A DNA stretch of 64,000 nucleotides from Fluviibacter sp964498255 (GCA_964498255.1 CAZCGW010000008.1:7088-71087); one strand, 5' to 3'. Shown: positions 24,632 through 34,511, counted from the first letter of the stretch. A program made the numbers and translations. Notes: generated by a model from the letters alone, not told the origin.

Positions 24632-24687
24632 GGGGGACGGCTATAATATCGGTCTAAGTTATATACCCTATTAAAAGAAGCCGCATC

Positions 24688-25792
24688 ATGGAAGCCGAAC
24701 AGCTCAATAGCCTTGCCAACCACCTTGAAGATCTGGCCATGCGTGCCACCGGTCTGCGGAGGTATCTTTGACTACGATGCCAAGTCTGCGCGTCTAACCG
24801 AAGTTTCCCAGATTCTTGAAGATCCCAATATCTGGAATGAAGCAAAGCGTGCCCAGGAGCTGGGCCGAGAACTGAAAAGCCTCGAAAGCGTGGTGCTCAC
24901 GCTTAACAATATCGAGCAAAGTCTCAATGACACCGGCGATCTCTTCGAGATGGCCCGTGAAGAAAACGATGACGACACGCTGAATGCGGTAAGCGCGGAC
25001 ATCGATAGCATCGAGAAGCAAGTGGCGGCCATGGAATTCCGCCGCATGTTTAACAACCCACTCGATCCAAACCCCTGCTTTATTGAAATCCAGTCAGGCG
25101 CGGGCGGCACAGAAGCTCAGGACTGGGCCTCGATGCTGCTACGGATGTATATCCGTTACGGTGAGCGCAAGGGTTTTACCGTAGAAGTGCTGGAAGAGTC
25201 CGAGGGAGATGTAGCCGGTATTAAATCAGCGACGCTGCGTTATACCGGTGACTACTGCTACGGCATGCTACGTACCGAAACCGGTGTGCACCGCCTAGTT
25301 CGCAAATCACCGTTTGACTCGAATGCACGGCGACACACCTCATTTTGTAGCGTTTTCGTGTACCCAGAAGTTGATGATTCGATCGAGATCGACATCAACC
25401 CGGCCGATGTGCGCACCGACACCTACCGTGCTTCAGGCGCGGGCGGTCAACACATTAACAAGACCGACTCTGCCGTTCGTCTGACCCACATACCCACCAA
25501 TATTGTGGTGCAGTGTCAGAACGACCGTTCACAACACCGCAACCGCGATGAAGCATGGAAGATGCTGCGCGCCCGTTTGTATGAATTCGAACTGCGCAAA
25601 CGCCAGGCTGAACAGCAGAAACTGGAAGATGCCAAGTCGGATATCGGCTGGGGTCACCAGATCCGATCCTACGTGCTGGATCAATCGCGCATCAAGGATT
25701 TACGGACAAACGTAGAAGTTGGCAACACCCAGGGCGTGCTAGATGGCGATCTGGATCAATTTATCGAAGAGAGCCTGAAGCAAGGCGTCTAA
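24688..25792 (+). CDS. prfB: Peptide chain release factor 2 (programmed +1 frameshift)
   Basis: RF2, terminating translation at UAA and UGA; 367 residues after frameshifting. Translation starts at ATG 24688 and runs 27 codons to an in-frame UGA at 24769-24771 in the context CGG-AGG-TAT-CTT-TGA-C. The internal Shine-Dalgarno-like GGAGGT and slippery CTT cause a +1 shift, and reading resumes with GAC at 24770 (joined L-D-Y-D-A-K). The downstream part has the specificity motif SPF (KSPFDSNARRHTSF) and the catalytic GGQ (RASGAGGQHINKTDSAVR). The UGA codon makes RF2 control its own level. Annotators often miss the first 27 codons. It is followed by lysS, the classic prfB-lysS pair. Confidence 0.97.
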
Positions 25793-25837
25793 GCAGGTCT
25801 GACAAAGACAAAGAGACGGACAAACGGGAAAACGACC

Positions 25838-27352
25838 ATGACTAATCAGAACAACGGCACCATCGCCGCAGTGCACGACGAAAACCAGCTGATTACCGAG
25901 CGCCGCGAAAAACTGCGCGCCTGGCGCGAAACGGGAGCCGCTTACCCGAATGATTTCCAGCGTGAAAACGTTGCGGGCAAACTGCTAGAACACTTTGGTG
26001 AAAAGACCGCCGAAGAACTGGAGGCCATACCAATCTCGGTGAGCGTGGCTGGCCGCATCATGCTCAAACGCGTGATGGGCAAGGCCTCCTTCCTGACCAT
26101 TCAGGATGTATCGGGTCGCATTCAACTCCACGTTACCCGCGACAAGGTCGGCGAAGCTGTTTATGACGGCTTCAAGAAGTGGGATCTGGGTGATCTGATT
26201 GGTTGTACAGGCACCCTCTTTATCACCAAGACGGGTGAACTGACCATTGCCTGCGACAGTATTCGTTTGCTGAGCAAGTGCCTGCGTCCACTGCCAGAAA
26301 AGTTCCACGGCCTGACAGATATTGAACAACGTTATCGCCAGCGTTATCTGGATCTGATCGTTAACCAGGAATCTCGTGCAACCTTTGTGGCACGTAGCCG
26401 CCTGGTGCAATCCATTCGTTCCTATATGGTGCACGATGGCTTCCTGGAAGTAGAAACGCCGATGATGCACCCGATTCCGGGTGGGGCTTCGGCAAAGCCA
26501 TTTACCACGCACCACAATGCGCTGGATATGCCGCTCTTCCTGCGTATTGCGCCGGAACTGTATCTGAAGCGTCTGGTCGTTGGCGGTTTTGAAAAAGTCT
26601 TCGAGATCAATCGCAACTTCCGCAACGAAGGCCTGAGCCCACGTCATAATCCCGAGTTCACGATGATGGAGTTCTATGAGGCTTATGCAGACTACAAGAG
26701 CCTGATGAACTTTACCGAAGGCCTCATCCGACACGCTGCCCGTGAAGCGCTGGGCAAAGAAACCTTTAGCTACCAGGGTCGTGAGCTGGATCTTTCCAAG
26801 CCATTCCACCGCCTGACGATTGTGCAAGCTGTAATGAAGCACAACCCGCAATACACCGAAGCCCAGCTGACCGATATATCCTGGCTGAAGGAACAACTGG
26901 CTGCGCGCAAGGTTGAACTGCATGCGCACGCTGGTTTGGGTAGTCTGCAATTGGCGTTCTTTGATGAAACCACCGAAGACAAACTGTGGGAACCAACGTT
27001 CATCATCGATTACCCGGCTGAAGTTTCGCCGCTGGCCCGTCGTAGCGACACCAACCCGGATATTGCCGAACGCTTCGAACTCTTTATCGTTGGCCGTGAA
27101 ATCGCCAATGGCTTCTCGGAGCTAAACGATCCGGAAGACCAAGCTGAACGCTTCCTGGCACAAGTTGCTGCCAAAGAAGCCGGTGACGAAGAAGCCATGT
27201 TCTACGATGCAGATTACATCCAGGCGCTTGAATTTGGCCTACCACCTACCGGTGGTTGCGGTATCGGTATTGATCGTCTGATTATGCTGGTGACCGATTC
27301 GCCAGCAATTCGTGATGTGATTCTATTTCCACAGATGCGCGCACAAGACTAA
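25838..27352 (+). CDS. lysS: Lysyl-tRNA synthetase, class II
   Basis: Class IIb lysyl-tRNA synthetase of 504 residues, charging tRNA-Lys in the cytosol. The N-terminal anticodon-binding OB-fold runs from about 60 to 165 (VSVAGRIMLKRVMGKASFLTIQD). Class II motif 1 is near VETPMMHPIPGGASAKPF, motif 2 is FRNEGLSPRHNPEFTMMEFYEAYADY, and motif 3 is GGCGIGIDRLIML near the C-terminus. The length is normal (E. coli 505). It lies 45 bases after prfB and its stop is immediately followed by the mnmC ATG, so prfB-lysS-mnmC is probably one transcript. Confidence 0.98.
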   Translation: MTNQNNGTIAAVHDENQLITERREKLRAWRETGAAYPNDFQRENVAGKLLEHFGEKTAEELEAIPISVSVAGRIMLKRVMGKASFLTIQDVSGRIQLHVTRDKVGEAVYDGFKKWDLGDLIGCTGTLFITKTGELTIACDSIRLLSKCLRPLPEKFHGLTDIEQRYRQRYLDLIVNQESRATFVARSRLVQSIRSYMVHDGFLEVETPMMHPIPGGASAKPFTTHHNALDMPLFLRIAPELYLKRLVVGGFEKVFEINRNFRNEGLSPRHNPEFTMMEFYEAYADYKSLMNFTEGLIRHAAREALGKETFSYQGRELDLSKPFHRLTIVQAVMKHNPQYTEAQLTDISWLKEQLAARKVELHAHAGLGSLQLAFFDETTEDKLWEPTFIIDYPAEVSPLARRSDTNPDIAERFELFIVGREIANGFSELNDPEDQAERFLAQVAAKEAGDEEAMFYDADYIQALEFGLPPTGGCGIGIDRLIMLVTDSPAIRDVILFPQMRAQD

Positions 27353-29290
27353 ATGCCAATCACACCGGCGACACTGTCACAGACTGATGACGGTACGCCG
27401 TACGCGCCGATGTATGACGATGTGTATCACAGCCGGGCCGGGGCAATAGCTCAGGCCCGGCATGTTTTTTTGGGGGGTAACCAACTCCCTACCCGTTGGG
27501 CTCAACGTGATCATTTTGTAGTCATCGAGACTGGCTTTGGTCTGGGACTGAACTTTCTGACGACCTGGGCTGCTTGGCGAAACCAGCCCGAATCTGAGCG
27601 TTGCCAACGGTTGCACTTTGTTTCCGTTGAAAAGCATCCCCTGCGCAAAACTGACCTCTCCCGGTTACTGACTCCTTACCTGAGCGAGTTACCTGCACCG
27701 CTGATTGAATCTCTGATTACGCAATGGCCAACGCTTACTGAAGGCACGCATCGCCTAGCATTCGAGGATGGTCGCATTGTTCTCACGCTTATACTAGGCG
27801 ATGCAGAAACTGCCCTACCCCAATTGGCTGCCCGCGCAGATGCAATTTATCTGGATGGTTTCTCTCCTGCGAAAAACCCGGACATCTGGTCAGACCGAGT
27901 TTGTCAGGCACTGGCACGCCTTTCCGGCGAAGGCACCACGCTCGCTACGTGGAGCGTTAATGGTGCGCTAAGACGTCGCCTAGCTGCCTGCGGATTTGAC
28001 CTCAGTCTGGCGCGAGGCTTTGCACAAAAGCGGGAGATGCTTACTGGGCGTTGCCATGCACGACGCCCCCATTCACACCCCCCGACCCCACTGGGGCATG
28101 CGCTAATTATCGGTGCCGGTTTAGCCGGCGCTGCCACAGCGGAGCGCCTCTGCAGCAAGGGTTGGCGTTGTACAGTGATTGAATCCGAGACAACAGCAAG
28201 CGGTGCCTCAGGCAACAAAGCCGGCGTCCTCAGACCATTACCCTCTGTCGATGACAACACTCTCTCACGATTAATTCGCACGGGCTTTCTTTCTACCTTA
28301 ACGAGGCTACAGCAACTTGCTGCCGCTGGGCACCCGGTCGAATGGAACCCATGCGGTGTCTTACATCTAGCGCGAGATGCCGATCAAGCGGTATTGATGC
28401 AGAGGGCTTTGACTGCCCATAACACGGCTGATGACTTTGTAACCTGGGTGAACCAACAAGAGGCGAGTAGTCATGCCGGGTTAGAAGTGAGCACAGGCGG
28501 CTGGTGGTTTCCTACCGCTGGCTGGGTTAACCCATCAGACTATTGCAAACAGCTACTTCAGACATCAGGTGCGACTTTAATAACGCACACACCGGTGGCA
28601 TCGCTCACCCAAGAGACAGATGGCTGGGCGGCTAGAGACACCACCGGAACCATTATTGCCCATGGCGATATGGTGGTTCTGGCTAATGCCACCGATGCCC
28701 CAAGACTGAGCGCGCCCTTCAGTGAAGCCGTACCGATTCGACCCGCTCGCGGCCAAACCAGCGTGTTTGCCTCACCCCCGCTACCCTCGCCACGAGTCGT
28801 TATTTGTCGTAATGGCTACTGGACCCCAGCGATTCAAGGACAGAGCACAAGTGGTGCTAGTTTTATCGTAGATGACACAGATCTTGCCATGCGCCCGGAA
28901 GAACATGAGGAGAACCTAGCCGTTGTGTCTGGTATGTTGCAAAAGCCTTTGCTCCGTCTTGAAGTAACTGAACCCGGCATACTCGCGGGAAAAGTCGGTT
29001 TAAGACCGCTGGTTCCAGACCGGCTACCATTAGTTGGTGCTCTGCCTGGCATTACCCCTCAAACCGATGCCAGTCTTTCTCGTGTGGCACGGGAAAGGGT
29101 GCCGGGGCTATTTATCAATTCGGGCTATGGCGCCCGCGGGATTCTGCTCGCCACGCTGTGCGCCGACCTTTTAGCCTGCCAGATTGCTGGCGAACCGCTA
29201 CCCCTTCCCAAAGATCTAGTTCGCGCAATTGATCCAATGCGGTATGCTCATAAAAAAACTTTCACCGAGGAGACATCGAATGAAGATTGA
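27353..29290 (+). CDS. mnmC: Bifunctional tRNA mnm5s2U modification protein MnmC
   Basis: Bifunctional tRNA wobble-uridine modification enzyme of 645 residues. The N-terminal domain (about 1-235) is the SAM-dependent methyltransferase (MnmC2, VIETGFGLGLNFLTTWAAW as the SAM loop, AIYLDGFSPAKNPDIW). The C-terminal domain is the FAD-dependent oxidoreductase (MnmC1) that removes the carboxymethyl group; its dinucleotide-binding motif is HALIIGAGLAGAATAERL near residue 250. Together they complete mnm5s2U34 in several tRNAs. Length is close to E. coli MnmC (668). The ATG follows the lysS TAA with no gap, and the 3' end overlaps the metY start by 11 bases. Confidence 0.95.
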   Translation: MPITPATLSQTDDGTPYAPMYDDVYHSRAGAIAQARHVFLGGNQLPTRWAQRDHFVVIETGFGLGLNFLTTWAAWRNQPESERCQRLHFVSVEKHPLRKTDLSRLLTPYLSELPAPLIESLITQWPTLTEGTHRLAFEDGRIVLTLILGDAETALPQLAARADAIYLDGFSPAKNPDIWSDRVCQALARLSGEGTTLATWSVNGALRRRLAACGFDLSLARGFAQKREMLTGRCHARRPHSHPPTPLGHALIIGAGLAGAATAERLCSKGWRCTVIESETTASGASGNKAGVLRPLPSVDDNTLSRLIRTGFLSTLTRLQQLAAAGHPVEWNPCGVLHLARDADQAVLMQRALTAHNTADDFVTWVNQQEASSHAGLEVSTGGWWFPTAGWVNPSDYCKQLLQTSGATLITHTPVASLTQETDGWAARDTTGTIIAHGDMVVLANATDAPRLSAPFSEAVPIRPARGQTSVFASPPLPSPRVVICRNGYWTPAIQGQSTSGASFIVDDTDLAMRPEEHEENLAVVSGMLQKPLLRLEVTEPGILAGKVGLRPLVPDRLPLVGALPGITPQTDASLSRVARERVPGLFINSGYGARGILLATLCADLLACQIAGEPLPLPKDLVRAIDPMRYAHKKTFTEETSNED

Positions 29291-30551
29291 AACTATGGCA
29301 GTCCATGCCGGTTACGATATTGATCCAACCACCAAGGCGGTTGCCGTACCGATTTACCAGACCACATCTTACGCATTTGATAGCACGCAGCACGGTGCCG
29401 ATCTGTTTGACCTGAAGGTACCGGGCAATATCTACACCCGCATCATGAACCCCACACAAGATGTGCTGGAAAAGCGTGTTGCGGCTATGGAGGGCGGAAT
29501 TGCAGCGCTCGCACTGGCCTCTGGCCAAGCCGCCATTACCTACGCAATTCAGACCATTGCCGAAGCCGGTGACAACATCGTGTCGTCAACCACGCTCTAT
29601 GGCGGCACCTATAATCTGTTTGCGCATACGCTGCCGCAATACGGGATCGAGGTCCGCTTTGCGGATTACCGTGACCCGGATTCCTTTGCCAAGCTCATCG
29701 ACGAAAAGACCAAGGCAATTTATTGCGAATCAGTCGGCAACCCGTTGGGCAACATTACCGACTTCGAAAAGCTGGCCGAAATTGCTCACCGTCACGGCGT
29801 GCCGCTCGTTGTGGATAACACGGTGCCCTCGCCTTATCTGTGCCGCCCTTTTGAACACGGTGCCGATGTTGTTGTGCACTCACTGACCAAATATCTGGGT
29901 GGCCATGGCAATTCTATTGGAGGCATTATCGTTGATAGCGGTAAGTTCCCGTGGGCAGAACACAAAGCTAAATTTAAGCGTCTGAACGAACCTGATGTCT
30001 CTTACCATGGTGTTGTTTACACAGAGGCTCTTGGCCCTGCGGCGTTTATTGGCCGTGCGCGCGTGGTACCACTCCGTAACATGGGTGCAGCGATCTCGCC
30101 GTTTAATGCGTTCCTCATCCTGCAGGGCATTGAAACATTGGCGCTGCGGATGGATCGTATCTGCAACAATGCGTTGAAGATTGCCAACTTCCTTAAGGAT
30201 CACCCGAAGGTAAGCTGGGTCAATTACGCAGGACTGCCTGATCACAAAGATAACGCACTGGTAGAAAAATATATGGGTGGCCGCGCCTCGGGCATCCTCA
30301 ACTTTGGCGTCAAAGGCGGCTTAACTGGTGGCGGCAAGTTCCAGGATGCGCTGCAGCTGGTGACGCGTCTGGTGAATATCGGCGACTGCAAAACACTCGC
30401 CTGTCACCCGGCATCGACCACGCATCGTCAGCTGTCACCTGCTGAACTGACCAAAGCCGGTGTATCCGAAGACATGATCCGTCTGTCGGTCGGCATCGAA
30501 CATATCGATGACCTGATCGCCGATCTGGATCAAGCACTCAACCAAGCCTAA
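29280..30551 (+). CDS. metY: O-acetylhomoserine sulfhydrylase-type PLP enzyme
   Basis: PLP-dependent gamma-family (Cys/Met metabolism) enzyme of 423 residues, most like O-acetyl-L-homoserine sulfhydrylase, which makes homocysteine from O-acetylhomoserine and sulfide. ATG 29280 follows GAGGAGA; a longer frame to 29229 lies inside mnmC and is unlikely. Motifs are YTRIMNPTQDVLEKRVAAMEGG, the SGQAAITYAI phosphate-binding region and the Schiff-base lysine in VVHSLTKYLGGHG. The long insert regions and the MetY-style N-terminus (ETMAVHAGYDIDPTTKAVAVPIYQTTSY) separate it from MetB. Cystathionine gamma-synthase activity is less likely but not excluded. Confidence 0.88.
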   Translation: MKIETMAVHAGYDIDPTTKAVAVPIYQTTSYAFDSTQHGADLFDLKVPGNIYTRIMNPTQDVLEKRVAAMEGGIAALALASGQAAITYAIQTIAEAGDNIVSSTTLYGGTYNLFAHTLPQYGIEVRFADYRDPDSFAKLIDEKTKAIYCESVGNPLGNITDFEKLAEIAHRHGVPLVVDNTVPSPYLCRPFEHGADVVVHSLTKYLGGHGNSIGGIIVDSGKFPWAEHKAKFKRLNEPDVSYHGVVYTEALGPAAFIGRARVVPLRNMGAAISPFNAFLILQGIETLALRMDRICNNALKIANFLKDHPKVSWVNYAGLPDHKDNALVEKYMGGRASGILNFGVKGGLTGGGKFQDALQLVTRLVNIGDCKTLACHPASTTHRQLSPAELTKAGVSEDMIRLSVGIEHIDDLIADLDQALNQA

Positions 30552-31711
30552 GTTCTAACAATCTCAACCAGATGCGGTAGCGCGAGATATTCGCGCGACT
30601 GCATCTCGGTGAGACGGCTGGCTGTCCGGAAGAACTCATGAGCATTCGGCCCTTCCACATACAGATCGTCCGGATAGGTCGCTGCTGACAGAATCAGTTT
30701 TACCCGATGGTCATAGCAAACATCTACCAGCCAAGTAAAACGACGCGCCTCTGCGCCATGACGCACTTCAAGCACCGGGATATCCGACACCAGAATGGTG
30801 TGATGCTCACGGACTAGTTCCAGATAATCCGTCTGCGCCCGACCATCCCCACAAATCGAATGAAAGTCGAACCAGACCACACCGGGGGCTAGTCGCACGG
30901 TTTTGATCTGTCGATTATTGATGTCGATACCCTCACCCATGGTGCCAGGCATGGTCGCGGCGACTTCAAAGTATTCTGCTAAAGCACGCTCGGTCTCGGC
31001 GTCGTGGGGCACGTGATACACCGGCATGACTTCGAGTTTGCGCAGTCGATAATCCTGCCCACCATCCAGCGGCATGACATCCATTTTGCTTTTGATCAAC
31101 GCAATTGTCGGCAGAAAGTTCTGACGTTGCAGGCCATTCGGATACAGATTGTCTGGCGGGTAATTGCTGGTCATCACAAAGACCACACCCTTTTCAAACA
31201 GAATCTCCAACAGACGGCCAAGAATCATCGCATCGGCAATATCGGAGACATGAAACTCGTCAAAACACAGCAACCGGGTTTCTTTGGCGATACGCTCGGC
31301 AACCAGAACCAGCGGATCTGCCTTGCCGGCATATTGGCGCAGTTCCGCATGAATCTGATGCATGAATGCATGAAAATGGATCCGCTTTTTGCGCTTGTAG
31401 GGCACTGCGGCAAAGAAGCAATCCATAATGAAGCTCTTGCCACGCCCAACCCCACCCCAGAAATACACGCCACGCGGTACGGCTGGTGCTGAAATCAAAC
31501 GACGTATCTTGTTGCCGCGGGCGGTTTTAAAGTCCACCAGCGACTGAAACAGGGTTTCAAGACGCTCAACGGCTTGCATTTGAGCCGGGTCGGCTTCAAA
31601 CCCCTTGGCTTCGAGCGCGGCGGCGTAGGCACCAAGCATGCCCGGCAAATTGGGATTGAGTTCACTGAGGTTCATGGCCGACATTTTATCTTTTGCGGCG
31701 CCTAGTTTCAT
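30548..31711 (-). CDS. zapE: Cell-division AAA ATPase ZapE (AFG1-like)
   Basis: AFG1/LACE1-like ATPase of 387 residues; in E. coli ZapE interacts with FtsZ and the Z-ring under stress. Walker A is GGVGRGKSFIMD, Walker B LLCFDEFHVSDI, then VFVMTSNYPPDNLY. Later conserved segments are FDFHSICGDGRAQTDYLEL and RRFTWLVDVCYDHRVKLI. The start is unsure: ATGs at 31711, 31684 and 31675 all have weak ribosome sites, and the last starts a typical MNLSELNPN. Its stop overlaps that of convergent metY. Confidence 0.92.
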   Translation of the reverse strand: MKLGAAKDKMSAMNLSELNPNLPGMLGAYAAALEAKGFEADPAQMQAVERLETLFQSLVDFKTARGNKIRRLISAPAVPRGVYFWGGVGRGKSFIMDCFFAAVPYKRKKRIHFHAFMHQIHAELRQYAGKADPLVLVAERIAKETRLLCFDEFHVSDIADAMILGRLLEILFEKGVVFVMTSNYPPDNLYPNGLQRQNFLPTIALIKSKMDVMPLDGGQDYRLRKLEVMPVYHVPHDAETERALAEYFEVAATMPGTMGEGIDINNRQIKTVRLAPGVVWFDFHSICGDGRAQTDYLELVREHHTILVSDIPVLEVRHGAEARRFTWLVDVCYDHRVKLILSAATYPDDLYVEGPNAHEFFRTASRLTEMQSREYLALPHLVEIVRT

Positions 31712-31786
31712 AGCTTTTCATTTTGTGCATAATAGAAGCGCGCAGGATGTGATATTTCATCTGCCTGCTCCCCAAGGAGGCACATC

Positions 31787-32257
31787 ATGAAAATTGATAT
31801 TGGTATCCCCGAAAAAGACCGTAAAGCGATCGCCGCAGGGCTATCCCGCTTGGCTGCGGATAATTTCACGCTTTACTTAAAGACCCATTTTTTCCACTGG
31901 AATGTCACCGGCCCGATGTTCCAGACCCTGCACCTGATGTTTGAAACACAATACAACGAGCTATGGCTGGCTTCGGACGCCATTGCGGAACGTGTGCGCG
32001 CTCTGGGTTTCCCGGCGCCAGGCACTTACGAAGACTTTGCCAAGCTCACCGTTATCAAAAGCACCAAAGGGGTGCCTAAAGCGGTAGATATGATCAAACA
32101 GCTCGTTGCAGGGCATGAAGCGACCGTACGTACAGCACGCGCCCTCTTCCATGAAGTAGATGCAGCCAATGACGAGGCAACTGCTGATCTACTCACCCAG
32201 CGCATCCAGATTCATGAAAAAACTGCGTGGATGCTACGTAGTTTGCTGGAGCAATGA
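31787..32257 (+). CDS. dps: DNA-starvation/ferritin-like protein Dps
   Basis: Dps-family mini-ferritin of 156 residues, forming dodecamers that store iron and protect DNA. The ferroxidase ligands are visible in YLKTHFFHWNVTGPMFQTLHLMFETQYNELW, with H, H, D/E residues shared between subunits. It is preceded by a strong AAGGAGG ribosome site 6-8 bases before the ATG, suggesting high expression. The N-terminal tail is short and not particularly lysine-rich, so DNA binding may be weak. It overlaps the frame of the following metalloprotease gene. Confidence 0.95.
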   Translation: MKIDIGIPEKDRKAIAAGLSRLAADNFTLYLKTHFFHWNVTGPMFQTLHLMFETQYNELWLASDAIAERVRALGFPAPGTYEDFAKLTVIKSTKGVPKAVDMIKQLVAGHEATVRTARALFHEVDAANDEATADLLTQRIQIHEKTAWMLRSLLEQ

Positions 32258-33404
32258 TCTGAACCTGAAGCGAATCCGCTTCTTAAGCGCCCGTGGATTA
32301 TGCACGGGCGTTCTTCTTTGTTTATTGGTGAGTGCATGCGCACCAACCACTCAACGAGTGCGCGTTGATAATCAGGCCACACAGGTAGAGGCACGCAAAC
32401 AAAGACAGGTTGCACTCCAGGCCTATATGGATGACCAGCAACGGTTGATGCGCGTGAGCTATCCGCTACTGACCAAAGGCTCGGATCTGTGTGGTGAAGA
32501 TCTGCGTTACACCACGGGTCTAGCGCTGGCGAATAGTTCCACCTTGCTCGGCGAAGATTTCAAAGAGTCGGCTCAAAACACTTTCCAGCTCACCGATGAC
32601 GTTAAAGCGGTGTATGTGATTCCCGGCTCTGCTGCAGACAAGGCAGGCATCCGCACAGGCGACACGGTACGCTATATCGGGGATTGGTCATTACCCGCCG
32701 GACAAAATGCCGTTCGGCAATCACTAGAGCAGCTACAGCTTCAAACACAAACCGGTAAAGCGGTTCGTGTTGATATCCTACGCAACGGACGAGGTCAGAG
32801 CCTGCTCATCACACCTGATAGATCTTGTTCTTATCCTGTGCTACTCGGTGAAGGTGATGAAGTAAATGCCTACGCCGATGGCAAACAGGTCGTGGTTCAA
32901 CGCGGCATGATGCGTTTTGCCATGAGTGATACAGAGCTTGCGCTCGTGATCTCTCACGAAATCGCCCATAACAGCATGAGCCATGTACGCTCAAAAATGA
33001 CGAACTATGCTTTAGGCACTGTCGTCGATCTGGCTGCACAAATCCTATTGGGCATCCCTACGCAGGGACTATTTGGCAAATTAGCTGGCAATGCCTATTC
33101 GCAAGGGTTTGAATCCGAAGCCGACTATGTGGGTTTGTACATCATGGCGCAATCGGGCGGTGACATTGATACAGCCCCGCAGTTTTGGCGTCGCATGGCA
33201 ACGCTTTCACCAAATGCGATTAAAAGCAGCCACTTAGCCTCTCATCCGGCCACCCCTGAGCGTTTTGTTGCGCTTGAAGAGACGGTTAAGGAAATTAAAG
33301 CAAAAAAGGCGGCTGGCAAACCTCTGGTGCCTAATCTGAAAAATGCTCCGGAGCCAGAGCCAGACCCCTCAAACGCGCCTGAGAAAAGCAAAGCATCTCC
33401 CTGA
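32214..33404 (+). CDS. M48-family metalloprotease lipoprotein with PDZ domain
   Basis: Zinc metallopeptidase of about 396 residues. The hydrophobic stretch and lipobox (GLCTGVLLCLLVSACAP) mark a lipoprotein. A PDZ-like region (about 150-220, AVYVIPGSAADKAGIRTGDTVRYIGDW) precedes the protease core with HEIAHNSMSHV (HExxH) and the downstream glutamate ligand in GFESEADYVGLYIM. Such proteins resemble BepA/LoiP-type outer-membrane quality-control proteases. The start is uncertain: ATG 32214 overlaps dps by 44 bases and makes a long n-region, and near the dps stop only CTG codons (32259, 32265) would give a normal signal. Confidence 0.8.
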   Translation: MKKLRGCYVVCWSNDLNLKRIRFLSARGLCTGVLLCLLVSACAPTTQRVRVDNQATQVEARKQRQVALQAYMDDQQRLMRVSYPLLTKGSDLCGEDLRYTTGLALANSSTLLGEDFKESAQNTFQLTDDVKAVYVIPGSAADKAGIRTGDTVRYIGDWSLPAGQNAVRQSLEQLQLQTQTGKAVRVDILRNGRGQSLLITPDRSCSYPVLLGEGDEVNAYADGKQVVVQRGMMRFAMSDTELALVISHEIAHNSMSHVRSKMTNYALGTVVDLAAQILLGIPTQGLFGKLAGNAYSQGFESEADYVGLYIMAQSGGDIDTAPQFWRRMATLSPNAIKSSHLASHPATPERFVALEETVKEIKAKKAAGKPLVPNLKNAPEPEPDPSNAPEKSKASP

Positions 33405-33479
33405 TCTTTCGACACAATTTAGCCAAATACCAAGGGATTTTGCTTTACCGATGGCGCGTAGTTGGATATAGTTCGCGCC

Positions 33480-34445
33480 ATGATTACCGCATTTGAGCTC
33501 AACCACGGACGCTTGCAGCAGGTGACTGTCGAGTCACTGGAAGATCTGCAGCACTGTCATCCTGTCTGGGTAGACTTCGAGTCCCCGACTGAGGAGGAGC
33601 GTGACTGGGCAAAAAGCACCTTTGAGATCGATCTACCGGAAGAAGATGAGGTAGATGACATTGAAGCATCTGCTCGATTCTTCGAAGGTGAAAACGGCGA
33701 ACTTCACATTCGTTCTGACTTCTTCCAGCATAGTGACGAAGACAGCGACACGATGCGCGTGGCCTTCATTCTGAAGGGCGGCATTCTATTCAGCATTCGC
33801 CGGGATGAACTGGCGCAGTTTCGCCTGCTCCGTCTGCGTGCACGTCGCCAACCCTATTACGTGCGCGACGAAAAAGACGTACTCCTGCAATTGCTCGATA
33901 TCGACGTTGAGTATTCCGCCGATATTATTGAAGGCATCTATGATCGCCTTGATAAATTCAGCAAGCAGGTTCTTGGCAGCGAGATGTCGGATGACACCGC
34001 AGGCGTGGTTCTGTCCGGCATTGCCGTAGAGGAAGATCTGAACGGTCGTATTCGTCGTAACTTGATGGATACCCGTCGCGCCGTATCTTTTTTGATGCGC
34101 ATCAAGCTACTTAATGAACAGCAAAACGATGAAGGCCGTCAGATCTTGCGTGACATCGATTCACTGGATGGTCACACGGGGTTTGTGTTCGACAAACTGA
34201 ACTTCCTGATGGATGCGACGGTTGGTTTTATTAACATTAACCAGAACCGCATCATCAAGATCTTCTCCGTGGCTTCGGTTGCCATGCTGCCACCAACGCT
34301 GATCGCCAGTATTTATGGCATGAATTACAAGTTTATGCCTGAACTGGATTGGGAGTACGGCTATCCATTCTCTCTGGGCATGATGGCCATTTCAATTGCC
34401 TTCCCGTTCTGGTATTTCCATAAAAAGGGTTGGCTGAAGAAGTAA
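33480..34445 (+). CDS. corA: Magnesium/cobalt transporter CorA
   Basis: CorA-family Mg2+ channel of 321 residues. The large N-terminal cytoplasmic domain is acidic with long helices. The C-terminus has two transmembrane helices separated by the signature GMN loop (SIYGMNYKFMPELDWEYG), followed by basic FHKKGWLKK. ATG 33480 gives the usual N-terminus MITAFEL; an upstream in-frame ATG at 33462 is less likely. Monocistronic, ending in a strong bidirectional terminator. Confidence 0.95.
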   Translation: MITAFELNHGRLQQVTVESLEDLQHCHPVWVDFESPTEEERDWAKSTFEIDLPEEDEVDDIEASARFFEGENGELHIRSDFFQHSDEDSDTMRVAFILKGGILFSIRRDELAQFRLLRLRARRQPYYVRDEKDVLLQLLDIDVEYSADIIEGIYDRLDKFSKQVLGSEMSDDTAGVVLSGIAVEEDLNGRIRRNLMDTRRAVSFLMRIKLLNEQQNDEGRQILRDIDSLDGHTGFVFDKLNFLMDATVGFININQNRIIKIFSVASVAMLPPTLIASIYGMNYKFMPELDWEYGYPFSLGMMAISIAFPFWYFHKKGWLKK

Positions 34446-34463
34446 TCACTTCCGCACCTACCA

Positions 34464-34499
34464 ACAAAAACGGGAACCCGAAGGTTCCCGTTTTTGTTT
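34464..34499. terminator. Bidirectional terminator between corA and lpd
   Basis: CGGGAACC-cgaa-GGTTCCCG flanked by A-runs on the left and T-runs on the right (ACAAAAA...TTTTTGT). It gives an intrinsic terminator for corA on the plus strand and for the lpd end of the TCA block on the minus strand. Confidence 0.9.
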
Positions 34500-34511
34500 G
34501 ATACGTTGTGA

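Noticed and set aside
25985..26950. 321-codon open frame antisense to lysS
   Set aside because: Shadow of a highly conserved gene; no plausible start or homology.
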